Below are positions 1 to 6,818 of a DNA stretch of 45,636 nt, in pieces. A program made the translations under genes and the position numbers. Position 1 is the first letter of the stretch. Every line of letters starts with the position of its first letter. Under the pieces are notes generated by a model. That model saw nothing but the letters and a program-made list of their open reading frames with translations. It was not told the DNA's origin and did no database searches. This DNA is from Marinosulfonomonas sp. (GTDB lineage Bacteria > Pseudomonadota > Alphaproteobacteria > Rhodobacterales > Rhodobacteraceae). The stretch covers positions 1-45,636 of the forward strand of contig WFNH01000057.1 of assembly GCA_015488685.1 (NCBI GenBank), in the 5' to 3' direction.

Positions 1-60
1 GCTTTCGGCCTGCTTCAAAATACCCATGATCTGCGCGTCACTGTATCGTTTGTTCTTCAT
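1..60 (-). CDS. IS3-family transposase OrfA, N-terminal 20 codons (cut by window edge)
   Basis: The minus strand from 60 down encodes MKNKRYSDAQIMGILKQAES, the typical opening of the helix-turn-helix OrfA protein of IS3-family elements (family pattern: basic start, then SxxQIxxIL). OrfA binds the element ends and, with the frameshifted OrfB, forms the DDE transposase. A GAGGAG ribosome binding site lies just upstream, about 8 bases before the ATG. The rest of the gene and OrfB lie outside the window, so integrity cannot be judged. Family assignment is fairly firm from this segment; the IS group is not. Confidence 0.8.
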   Translation of the reverse strand, partial: MKNKRYSDAQIMGILKQAES

Positions 61-125
61 CAAAATCTCCTCAGATATTATGCCGAGAAAATTCTACTTG
101 TGAACACCACTAATTTTCGGGGGGA
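1..125 (-). mobile_element. One end of an IS3-family insertion sequence
   Basis: The OrfA start and its leader sit at the window edge, reading leftward, so the element extends out of the window. The terminal inverted repeat must lie between about 97 and 125. On the minus strand TGGTGTTCACAAG starts at 109 and has the TG start usual for this family, but the exact boundary cannot be fixed without the other end. The IS ends only about 20-40 bases past the stop codon of the SLATT gene, so it inserted directly behind the TIR/SLATT cassette without visibly damaging it. Confidence 0.6.
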
Positions 126-146
126 TTACCCGGCCAGTAAAACAGA

Positions 147-1022
147 CTAATTCACGTCGCGTCGCGCAACCCATTGTGTGTGTTCACGGGAAAATGCTAA
201 TTCCGCTTCATTAACGAAATCAGAAAACTGTTCTTCGGTTTTAACGCTGTCAGAATTCCCCCGAATAATCCCGATTTCATGGGCCGTCAGGTTATAGCTT
301 GCGGTTAGCTCGCCATGTCTTTTCATTTGAAGCCAGCCGAGAGCGGAGGTTACCAAAACGATCATTGGGTCAAAAGCCAAAGTAGCTTGCGGAAAGCCCA
401 GTTTATCGGCGTTCAAGCTGATTGCGGAACCAATATAAATAATGATGGTCAGCCAAAACCAACGGCGCTGCGCCGCCTTATTTTTAGTAGATTTTTTAGC
501 ATACCACGACCGCTGATCGTCAATTCGGTTTTCCACGTAGAACGCAATCCTGTCTTTCAGCGAAAGCTTTCTTATTTTGATCATTGACGCGGTAACTTGT
601 TCTGTCTCGTCGCTGGACAAATTTTCTGCGATGCCGCTATTTGCTTGCAAAATATCGCGCAAGAGGTTGCGAAATTCTGCTTTTGGACTTTCAATGTTTT
701 CGGTTTCCGCGAAAGGATGGGCGCGCATCGCAAATCGCCAAGTAGAAGTTTTCACAGATTCCGCCAATGCTCGGCAGCGGTACCAATCTTGATCCAGCTT
801 CTTAACGGTTTTATAGACAAACAAACCCGCCAAAATTACGAGTAGTATAGACAATATCAACGGATTCAATCCTGATAACCCGCGTGTGGCGCTCGCTATA
901 CTGACTACAAAAAGAAGGAAGTATTCCCAGCGAATTGTATTCAGGAAGCGACTTTGTGCCGTCGCTGACCCTTTGCTGGCGCTTTTGTATAGGGCTGGAT
1001 ATTCGAGAACGGGCCCGTTCAT
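147..1022 (-). CDS. SLATT / DUF4231-type four-helix membrane protein, predicted effector paired with TIR
   Basis: A 291-residue membrane protein with two pairs of hydrophobic helices, at about residues 32-47 and 52-70, then 188-203 and 215-232. The start (YPALYKSA, AQSRFL) and the stretch YVENRIDDQRSWYAKKS before helix 3 resemble SLATT_3 and SLATT_1/DUF4231 proteins. SLATT means SMODS- and SLOG-associating two-TM effector, a family predicted to damage or permeabilise membranes in conflict systems. The ~115-residue soluble part between the hairpins has no SLOG, macro or SIR2 motif that I can see. The ATG overlaps the stop of the TIR gene by 4 bases (ATGA), so the two are co-transcribed and probably translationally coupled. 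The gene looks complete and is AT-rich relative to the backbone. Membrane topology is clear; effector function is inferred from family and partner. Confidence 0.75.
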   Translation of the reverse strand: MNGPVLEYPALYKSASKGSATAQSRFLNTIRWEYFLLFVVSIASATRGLSGLNPLILSILLVILAGLFVYKTVKKLDQDWYRCRALAESVKTSTWRFAMRAHPFAETENIESPKAEFRNLLRDILQANSGIAENLSSDETEQVTASMIKIRKLSLKDRIAFYVENRIDDQRSWYAKKSTKNKAAQRRWFWLTIIIYIGSAISLNADKLGFPQATLAFDPMIVLVTSALGWLQMKRHGELTASYNLTAHEIGIIRGNSDSVKTEEQFSDFVNEAELAFSREHTQWVARRDVN

Positions 1023-1414
1023 GAAATTTCCCGAATACCGGCCACAATGGAATCCGAATTCCAGTTTACAACTTTGTCGGCCTTTGCTGTGACAGCAGCA
1101 GGCATCAGTTGTGCACCTCGTGGCCGCACCCCAAGGATGGGCTTGCCAATGCTCTCAGCAAACTCCATTTCAAACTGGATCCAGTCACTATATGCTGTCC
1201 ACATTCCGCCAATGATAATCACGCAATTAACAGGGCGTATTTGGTTTCGTAGCTGCTCTTTCATCTGGGCATTTGTCATCGGCCCAAATGCTTTTGTTTC
1301 AGGAACAGAATAATTGGTCCAAGTGAAATACATCCGGTTTTCCAGAAGACTTACCATTGAATTGTAGCGCTCATTGTGGGACCATGAATGGCTAATAAAA
1401 AGTCTTTTCGACAT
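1019..1414 (-). CDS. TIR-like (ThsB/DUF1863-type) signalling protein
   Basis: A 131-residue single-domain protein. It opens with KRLFISHSW (first TIR strand and loop), has FTWTNYSVPE near residues 30-39, CVIIIGG near 64-70, and the helix WIQFEMEFAESIGKPILGV at about 78-96. E82 or E84 in that helix is the candidate catalytic glutamate. The end, ADKVVNWNSDSIVAGI, matches the pattern of stand-alone TIR-like proteins such as Thoeris ThsB. In that family the TIR domain converts NAD+ into a cyclic ADP-ribose-type messenger that triggers a partner effector. No ThsA (SIR2-SLOG, or macro-TM) is present here; the partner is the overlapping SLATT gene. It is the first gene of the pair; I see no strong ribosome binding site before the ATG. 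The fold is confident, the NADase activity and defence role are inferred. Confidence 0.8.
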   Translation of the reverse strand: MSKRLFISHSWSHNERYNSMVSLLENRMYFTWTNYSVPETKAFGPMTNAQMKEQLRNQIRPVNCVIIIGGMWTAYSDWIQFEMEFAESIGKPILGVRPRGAQLMPAAVTAKADKVVNWNSDSIVAGIREIS

Positions 1415-1445
1415 GTAGTATCTTTGCTTTTGCTGGATTCAATAT

Positions 1446-1613
1446 GTGGTTAGCGCATTTAGAACGAAAGGTAAACACGCTCACCCAAGTGCAGCACAAA
1501 AAGCCGGCCTCGAGGTCTTTGGCTATGTTGTCAACGGCCCTGAAATACGCGTTATCACCAAGGACAAGGAACCACCCGACGACGGGTTTGACATGGTGGA
1601 TTTTGCGAGTTGA
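1446..1613 (+). CDS. Short ORF ahead of the integrase, possibly a truncated element gene
   Basis: An open frame with a GTG start at 1446 gives about 55 residues and ends at TGA 1611-1613, which overlaps the TTG start of the integrase (TTGA). The segment SAAQKAGLEVFGYVVNG followed by an acidic tail ending GFDMVDFAS resembles, from memory, the 60-75 residue proteins often found directly before tyrosine integrases in rhodobacterial islands; their function is unknown. No good ribosome binding site precedes the GTG and the frame is closed by TAG at 1416, so the normal N-terminus may have been lost when the TIR/SLATT cassette arrived. It could also be non-coding. Confidence 0.4.
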   Translation: MVSAFRTKGKHAHPSAAQKAGLEVFGYVVNGPEIRVITKDKEPPDDGFDMVDFAS

Positions 1614-2617
1614 AGAGGATTGACCTTCCATATTTGCGCACGAAAAAGGGCCGCTCCAGCACTTACTGGTACTTCGAGCGAAACGGAGAGCGGGTCAAAC
1701 TGCCATCTCCGGACGCGCCGGATTTTCTGGTCCGGTATCACGAGGCCAAAAAGGGGCGGACCGCGCCGCCGGTCAAGCGATCCTTTGTGGCGCTGACGGA
1801 CAGCTACAAGCGCAGCCACCGGTTTGCCAAGCTGGCTTCGCGCACGCGGCGGGAATACGACAAGTGCCTGATGTATTTCAACGACAAGATGGGCAAGCTG
1901 GATCCGTCAAAAATGCAGCGCCGCCATGTGATCCAGATGCAGATGGACAATGCCGACAAGGTTCGCTGGGCCAATTATCTGGTGCAGGTGATACGAGTGC
2001 TGTTCGAGCATGCCATTGATCTTGGCTGGATCGAGCGCAACCCTGCGAAGGGTGTTTCCCTTTTGAAAAGCAAAACCCCGCCACGCAAGCCCTGGCCGGA
2101 GGACCTGATCGAGACCTATCGCCAGAAAGCCGACGGGCGGGCGTTGCTGATATTCGAGCTGTGTCTGGGCACGGGGCAGAGAATTGGCGATGTGCGCAAA
2201 ATGCGCTGGTCGGATATCGAGGAAGGGGGAATCAACGTGCGGCAGGGCAAGACTGGCAAGGATTTGTGGATCCCGTTCACGCCGCAGCTCTCGGCCGTGC
2301 TGGAGCGGACGCCGCGCGACGGTTTGTTCATCCTTTCGCAGCCCGACAGCCAGCCGGTCAGCTATCGCGCAGCCGCCTTTGCGGTGATGAAGGTGCGCAA
2401 GGAGATCGGGGCGGAGGCATATGACATCCACGCCTTGCGCCACACCACGGCGTCAGAACTTGCCGCTTTGGGGCTGTCGGATGATTTGATTATGGCGGTA
2501 ACGGGCCACACGAGTCGCGCTTCCGTAGTCAGATATGCCGGTGCGGCCCGCCAAAAAGCCCGTGCACAGGCCGCTCAGGATGCGCGCCGCGTTGGGGGAA
2601 CAAAGCGGGAAACGTGA
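1610..2617 (+). CDS. Tyrosine site-specific integrase of the island
   Basis: A 335-residue tyrosine recombinase. The N-terminal arm and core-binding region span about 1-160 and the catalytic domain about 165-335. The catalytic set is visible: R191 in GTGQRIGD, K214 in RQGKTGKDL, H274 and R277 in HALRHTT, H300 in VTGHTS, and nucleophile Y309 in VVRYAG. It catalyses integration and excision of the element. The start is taken at TTG 1610, which overlaps the stop of the small upstream ORF; no classical ribosome binding site is visible, so coupling is plausible. It points at the tRNA-Cys gene 60 bases downstream, the usual layout for integration into a tRNA 3' end. Length and catalytic residues look intact, so the enzyme may be active. 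Confidence 0.93.
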   Translation: MKRIDLPYLRTKKGRSSTYWYFERNGERVKLPSPDAPDFLVRYHEAKKGRTAPPVKRSFVALTDSYKRSHRFAKLASRTRREYDKCLMYFNDKMGKLDPSKMQRRHVIQMQMDNADKVRWANYLVQVIRVLFEHAIDLGWIERNPAKGVSLLKSKTPPRKPWPEDLIETYRQKADGRALLIFELCLGTGQRIGDVRKMRWSDIEEGGINVRQGKTGKDLWIPFTPQLSAVLERTPRDGLFILSQPDSQPVSYRAAAFAVMKVRKEIGAEAYDIHALRHTTASELAALGLSDDLIMAVTGHTSRASVVRYAGAARQKARAQAAQDARRVGGTKRET

Positions 2618-2678
2618 AACCGGATGTGAAACCGCTCTGGCGGAAATTCCAAAGCACCTGTTAACCCTTTGAAAACAT

Positions 2679-2712
2679 TGGAGGCGAGTACCGGAATCGA
2701 ACCGGTGTACAC
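2679..2712. other. Probable attachment site at the tRNA-Cys 3' end
   Basis: The integrase gene runs toward the 3' end of the tRNA-Cys gene, the classical arrangement in which the tRNA 3' part and T arm serve as the core att site. I looked for a second copy of this segment in the first 150 bases of the window and found none, so the other att would lie beyond the left edge. The exact core length is inferred, not seen. Confidence 0.45.
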
Positions 2713-2752
2713 GGATTTGCAATCCGCTGCGTCACCACTCCGCCAACTCGCC
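2679..2752 (-). tRNA. tRNA-Cys (GCA), CCA encoded
   Basis: Read on the minus strand, the 74 bases fold as a tRNA. The acceptor arms GGCGAGT and ACTCGCC pair, and the discriminator T is followed by a genome-encoded CCA. The anticodon loop TTGCAAA gives anticodon GCA (cysteine), and the T arm carries the standard TTCGATT loop. Its 3' end faces the integrase, so it is the presumed integration target; the gene sequence is complete on this side. Confidence 0.97.
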
Positions 2753-2919
2753 TTTGTGGTGTAAAACTAGGGCGTTACCCTGGTTTTGACGTAGATAAGC
2801 GCGGGGAGGTCAGCTTGCTGATTCAGCCCCTTTGCCGATCCGCTGGCTTTATTGCCGTTTCCAGTGGGCTTGTCCAGCCCTGATCCGCTGCCAATTGAAA
2901 CGGACCGGCGTTTGGTAAT

Positions 2920-4233
2920 TTACACTGCCGTCCCCATCCACATATCCGGTAGCCATGTGGCGATTTGCGGGAAGATGAACAGCAGGATGATCGCCAGAAC
3001 CATACACAGCATATAGGGCAGGGCGCCCTTCAGGACCGTTGATAGCGGCACATCGGGCACAATCCCGTTGATCACATAGAGGTTCAGGCCGACTGGCGGG
3101 GTGATCAGGCCAATTTCCATGTTGATGGTGAACACCACGGCAAACCAGTAGGGATCAAACCCCGCCTGGGTGACGATCGGTAGCAGGATTGGCGCGGTCA
3201 TCAGGATCACCGCCACAGGTGGCAAAAAGAAACCGGCGACCAGAAGGAACAGGTTGATGGTTAACATCAGTGTCCAGGGGTTAAGGTCGGCGGCAGCGAT
3301 GGATTGGGCCACTGTCTGGGTTATGTAGAACTGCGACAGCATTTGCGAGAACACGGCCGAGCAGGCGATGATCATCAGGATCATCACGCTTTCTTTCATA
3401 GAGGTAGACAGGATTTTCCACAGGTGGCGTGGTTGCCAAAGGCGATAGATCACCACGGCCAGCACCACGCAAAAGGCAGCGCCAACGCCGGCGGCCTCGG
3501 ACGGGGTGGCAACGCCGCCGTATAGCACCCATAGAACGCCAACGATAATGGCCAGAAACGGCAAAACACGCGGCAGGATGATAAAGCGGTCGCGCCAGCT
3601 GACACTGCGTCCTTTGGCAAAACTGTATCCGGCCTTGTGTGCGGCGAATAGGGACCAGGCCATGAACAGCAGGGTCAGCATCAGGCCGGGTAACAGTCCG
3701 GCCAGAAACAGTCGTCCGATAGAAGTCTGGGTAGCGATGCCATAGACGATCATGGTGATAGAGGGCGGGATCAGGATGCCCAGCGTACCCCCCGCCGCGA
3801 TCGCACCCGTGGCTACCCCGTCGGGATAGCCGCGTTCGCGCATTTCGGGGATGCCCATTTTACCAATGGCGGCACAAGTGGCCGGGGATGACCCCGACAG
3901 GGCAGCAAAGATCGAACAGGCCCCGATATTGGATATGATCAACCCGCCGGGCACACGGTTCAGCCAGCGGTCCAATGCTTCATACAGGTCTCTTCCCGCG
4001 GGCGATGCCGCGACGGCGGCGCCCATGACGATAAACATCGGGATGGACAGCAGGGTGAATTCGGCCAGATTGGCAAAGAAGGCTTCGCCCAGCGACGAAA
4101 TCGACAAGGTTCCCTTGAACATGACGGGAAACATGATGCCGGTGAAGGCCAGCGCAAAGGCGACAGGCACGCGCAGTGCCAGCAAAACGAAAAGGGCAAG
4201 GCCGATCAGCAGGCCGATTGATCCGGGTTCCAT
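2920..4233 (-). CDS. dctM: TRAP transporter large permease subunit DctM
   Basis: A 437-residue, strongly hydrophobic protein with about a dozen membrane segments, of normal length for the large subunit of tripartite ATP-independent periplasmic (TRAP) transporters. Family signatures include GSSPATCAAIGKMGIPEM (about residues 113-130), GGTLGILIPPS, and a later FNMEIGLITPPVGLNLYV-like stretch, here FTINMEIGLITPPVGLNLY. It moves the substrate across the inner membrane using the sodium or proton gradient, receiving it from DctP. It starts 3 bases after the dctQ stop, so the two permease genes are one translation unit. The substrate cannot be read from the sequence; organic acids are most common for this family. 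Confidence 0.95.
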   Translation of the reverse strand: MEPGSIGLLIGLALFVLLALRVPVAFALAFTGIMFPVMFKGTLSISSLGEAFFANLAEFTLLSIPMFIVMGAAVAASPAGRDLYEALDRWLNRVPGGLIISNIGACSIFAALSGSSPATCAAIGKMGIPEMRERGYPDGVATGAIAAGGTLGILIPPSITMIVYGIATQTSIGRLFLAGLLPGLMLTLLFMAWSLFAAHKAGYSFAKGRSVSWRDRFIILPRVLPFLAIIVGVLWVLYGGVATPSEAAGVGAAFCVVLAVVIYRLWQPRHLWKILSTSMKESVMILMIIACSAVFSQMLSQFYITQTVAQSIAAADLNPWTLMLTINLFLLVAGFFLPPVAVILMTAPILLPIVTQAGFDPYWFAVVFTINMEIGLITPPVGLNLYVINGIVPDVPLSTVLKGALPYMLCMVLAIILLFIFPQIATWLPDMWMGTAV

Positions 4234-4236
4234 GGC

Positions 4237-4734
4237 TTAGACCCCTCCGATAAGGGCGGTATCTTCGTCGCGCCAGACCTTGACCATGCAGGCCACAGAT
4301 TGCAGGGCCAACAGGCCAAACCCGATGGGCATCGAGGTATAGGGGATCCACATCGGGAATTCGTAAATCGAGTCACTGGTCCAATCGCCGTGCCAGGCCT
4401 CGAGCGTGACCTCCAGCCCTTTCCAGAACAGAACCGCCGCAACGATCAAGACCACCCCGTCGGCCAGCACCAGCATAATGCGGCGTATCAGAGACGGGGC
4501 GTATTCGGTGACCAGACCAACCGCCACATGGCCGCGTTCCTTTAACACCCACGAACTGCCCAGCAGGGTTGCAGCCACCAGCGAAAAGGTGACCACCTCG
4601 GTTTGCCACGCGGTCGAGCCAACCAGAACGTAGCGGATAAAAACCATCTGGCAGACGATAATAATTGCCACACCGATCAGTAGCGAGGCAATGACGCCGG
4701 CAACGACGGACATGCGTTCAATCCAGGAAATCAT
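4237..4734 (-). CDS. dctQ: TRAP transporter small permease subunit DctQ
   Basis: A 165-residue protein with four predicted membrane helices, beginning around residues 10-30, 45-65, 85-110 and 130-150, as expected for the small TRAP subunit. The segment GSSWVLKERGHVAVGLV is a typical DctQ pattern. It partners DctM in the inner membrane. It lies between dctP and dctM, separated from dctP by 109 bases that hold a strong hairpin, and from dctM by 3 bases. Confidence 0.93.
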   Translation of the reverse strand: MISWIERMSVVAGVIASLLIGVAIIIVCQMVFIRYVLVGSTAWQTEVVTFSLVAATLLGSSWVLKERGHVAVGLVTEYAPSLIRRIMLVLADGVVLIVAAVLFWKGLEVTLEAWHGDWTSDSIYEFPMWIPYTSMPIGFGLLALQSVACMVKVWRDEDTALIGGV

Positions 4735-4792
4735 CGGGATACTTTCACCTGTCGGGCTTTGGTTGCCCTGTGTTGATTATTGTGTAAACCGT

Positions 4793-4828
4793 ACCGCCCC
4801 TGTCGCGGGTTCGCATGACAGGGGCGGT
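4793..4828 (-). terminator. Strong hairpin between dctP and dctQM (attenuator or mRNA stabiliser)
   Basis: ACCGCCCCTGTC at 4793-4804 is perfectly complementary to GACAGGGGCGGT at 4817-4828, giving a 12-bp GC-rich stem and a 12-base loop. No T-run follows on the minus strand, so it is not a standard full terminator. In binding-protein-dependent transport operons such hairpins usually protect the upstream mRNA and let the periplasmic protein be made in excess over the permeases. That role is an inference from position. Confidence 0.7.
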
Positions 4829-4843
4829 GGCTGTGTTTGACGA

Positions 4844-5842
4844 TCACTCGACGGCAAGCGCCTTGGCAATCAGTTCCTTGCCACCATCCACCTTTTCGGC
4901 AAAGGCCGCATAAGATGTTTCGTTGGCAATATCCTTCCACGCTGCCGCCTGATCGGCAGTCATGGTCACCACCTCGACACCGGCTTTGCTAAAGGTATCG
5001 ACCATGGTTTGGTCCAGTTCGGCGGCCTTGCCCGCAAACCAGTCCTCTGCCGCCTGACCGGCCGCCATCACCGCGGCCTTTTGTTCGTCATTCAGCCGTT
5101 CATACGAGGCTTTGGACATCAGGATCGGTTCATACATGAACCACAGCGCGTGATCGCCCGGCGCGGTCAGGCATTTCACCTGTTCGTAAATCCGGTAAGA
5201 CACAAACGAGCCGGAAGACGTATTCGCCCCATCCAGAACGCCCTGTTGCAGGGCCGTATAGATTTCCGATGACGGCATCGACTGGATCGAGGCACCGGCC
5301 CCTTGCAGCATCCGGTTGAATGCCTTGCCCGCCGCGCGGAACACTTGCCCTTTCACATCTTCAGGGTTCAAAACGCATTTGTTGCGCGAGGCAAAGCCAC
5401 CGGCCAGCCAGGCGTCGGAAATGACAATTACGCCTGAATCCTCGATGATCGCCTTGATGTCGTCCATGAATTCTGAATCATTCAGGCGGGCCGCGTGTTC
5501 GTGGTTTTTAACCAGCCCCGGCATCAGGGTTGCATCGAATTCGGGGTGGCGTTTGGCAGCATAGGCCAGCGGAAAGGCCGAAATGTCCAATTCGCCCGTG
5601 GTCAGCGGGCCCCATTGCTCCTTGGGCTTATACAAGGATTTGGACGGAAAGATTGTCAGGTGAACGCCGACATCCGCCTTTTCCAGTTCATCAGCAATGA
5701 TTTGCACCATTTCGTGGCGCACGTCCTTTGTGTTCCATTGATGCGATGCGCGCAGTTCGATGTCCTGCGCACTGACAGAGCCGATGCTGGCAGCAATAGA
5801 AAAAGCGGCAACTGCGGCTTTGAAAACAAGTGTATGTTTCAC
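4844..5842 (-). CDS. dctP: TRAP transporter periplasmic substrate-binding protein DctP
   Basis: A 332-residue protein with a cleavable signal peptide ending around VSAQ-D (residues 25-27) and the DctP-family core: VFRAAGKAFNRMLQGAGA with the conserved substrate-binding arginine, then MPSSEIYTALQQGVLDGAN. It captures the substrate in the periplasm and hands it to DctQM. The start is GTG, preceded by GGGAG 7 bases upstream; no ATG alternative fits the signal peptide as well. It is the first gene of the dctPQM operon. The substrate is unknown. A 12-bp palindrome lies in its promoter region at 5928-5939. Confidence 0.95.
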   Translation of the reverse strand: MKHTLVFKAAVAAFSIAASIGSVSAQDIELRASHQWNTKDVRHEMVQIIADELEKADVGVHLTIFPSKSLYKPKEQWGPLTTGELDISAFPLAYAAKRHPEFDATLMPGLVKNHEHAARLNDSEFMDDIKAIIEDSGVIVISDAWLAGGFASRNKCVLNPEDVKGQVFRAAGKAFNRMLQGAGASIQSMPSSEIYTALQQGVLDGANTSSGSFVSYRIYEQVKCLTAPGDHALWFMYEPILMSKASYERLNDEQKAAVMAAGQAAEDWFAGKAAELDQTMVDTFSKAGVEVVTMTADQAAAWKDIANETSYAAFAEKVDGGKELIAKALAVE

Positions 5843-5906
5843 GGTTATCTCCCTTTGGTATTAACGTTTTTATTGGTTATTTTTTATATTTTTGTGCCCG
5901 TATAGT

Positions 5907-5939
5907 TGGGCAAGAGCAATTTTGAGTCAACAATTGTTG
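5907..5939 (-). promoter_or_regulatory. dctP promoter region with palindromic operator candidate
   Basis: CAACAATTGTTG at 5928-5939 is a perfect 12-bp palindrome about 90 bases before the dctP start. On the minus strand TTGACT (5935-5930) overlaps it and could be a -35 element; the matching -10 about 17 bases on (AACTAT, or the nearby CTATAC) is weak. A repressor bound there would block RNA polymerase. TRAP operons are often controlled by GntR, IclR or LacI regulators, but no regulator gene lies next to this one. Confidence 0.4.
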
Positions 5940-6108
5940 GTCGTCAAACGAAATTGCGGGGCATTTTGACAGTCAATCCTGTCGGATTATCTGATTTTGC
6001 TGGACATTTTTGTCGCGCCGGGCGTTTTCGGGGGTCGCAGTGTGTTGCCGCTGGCGATGTTCTGTGGCAAAACGGAATTCAGTCAAACTAAACGAATGGG
6101 TTTACGTG

Positions 6109-6762
6109 ATGAGCGATTATTCCACACGCCGCACTATGATGGTTGATACACAGGTCCGTCCTTCGGATGTGACCAAATTTCCGATAATCGAGGCAATGCT
6201 GGAAGTGCCGCGCGAAGCCTATGTCCCTGACGGCAAACGCGACGAGGCCTATGTTAGCGAAAATGTTGCCCTCGGCGCGTCCCGTGTAATGCTGGAACCA
6301 CGCACATTTGCCAAGCTGCTGGACGGGCTGGATATCAGCCCAGACGAGACGGTTCTGGATATTGGCTGCGGTTTAGGCTATTCTACAGCCATTATAGCGC
6401 GGTTGGCCGAAGCGGTTGTGGCAGTAGAGGACGATGCCGAGATGGCGGCCGAAGCACAGCAGACGTTGTCCTCGAACGATGTGGACAATGCTGCGGTTAT
6501 TGAAAACAAGTTGTCAGAAGGGGCTGCAAAACATGGCCCTTACGACGTAATTATGATCGAAGGCGGGGTTGAAGTGGTTCCTGCCGCAATTCTGGCACAG
6601 CTAAAAGATGGCGGTCGTATCGGCTGCATATTTATGGAAGATGCGCTGGGTGTTGCGCGGATCGGTTACAAGATCGACGGTGAAGTCACCTGGCGTTTCG
6701 CATTTAACGCAAGTGCTCCGGTATTGCCGGGGTTTGAAGCCCCCAAGGGGTTTGTTTTGTAG
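6109..6762 (+). CDS. pcm: Protein-L-isoaspartate O-methyltransferase family protein
   Basis: A 217-residue protein starting MSDYSTRRTMMVDTQVRPSD. The SAM-binding loop VLDIGCGLGYSTAIIARL lies at about residues 82-99, preceded by the PIMT-type lead-in VPREAYVP and by MLEPRTFAKLLD. Members methylate isoaspartyl residues in damaged proteins. The ATG at 6109 is chosen over an upstream in-frame start because this N-terminus matches the family; no strong ribosome binding site is seen. It is followed by tolC after 56 bases, a gene order common in alphaproteobacteria, where this divergent PIMT homologue sits next to tolC. Its true substrate is uncertain because these versions are shorter and more divergent than enteric Pcm. 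Confidence 0.88.
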   Translation: MSDYSTRRTMMVDTQVRPSDVTKFPIIEAMLEVPREAYVPDGKRDEAYVSENVALGASRVMLEPRTFAKLLDGLDISPDETVLDIGCGLGYSTAIIARLAEAVVAVEDDAEMAAEAQQTLSSNDVDNAAVIENKLSEGAAKHGPYDVIMIEGGVEVVPAAILAQLKDGGRIGCIFMEDALGVARIGYKIDGEVTWRFAFNASAPVLPGFEAPKGFVL

Positions 6763-6818
6763 GAAACAGATCTGATTGTAAGGGCCGTAGGAAAAACAAA
6801 AACAATATGAGGTGCAAC

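Noticed and set aside
147-1414. Naming the TIR/SLATT pair as classical Thoeris
   Set aside because: No ThsA with a SIR2-SLOG or macro domain is present; only the TIR part resembles Thoeris, so it is reported as a Thoeris-like candidate.
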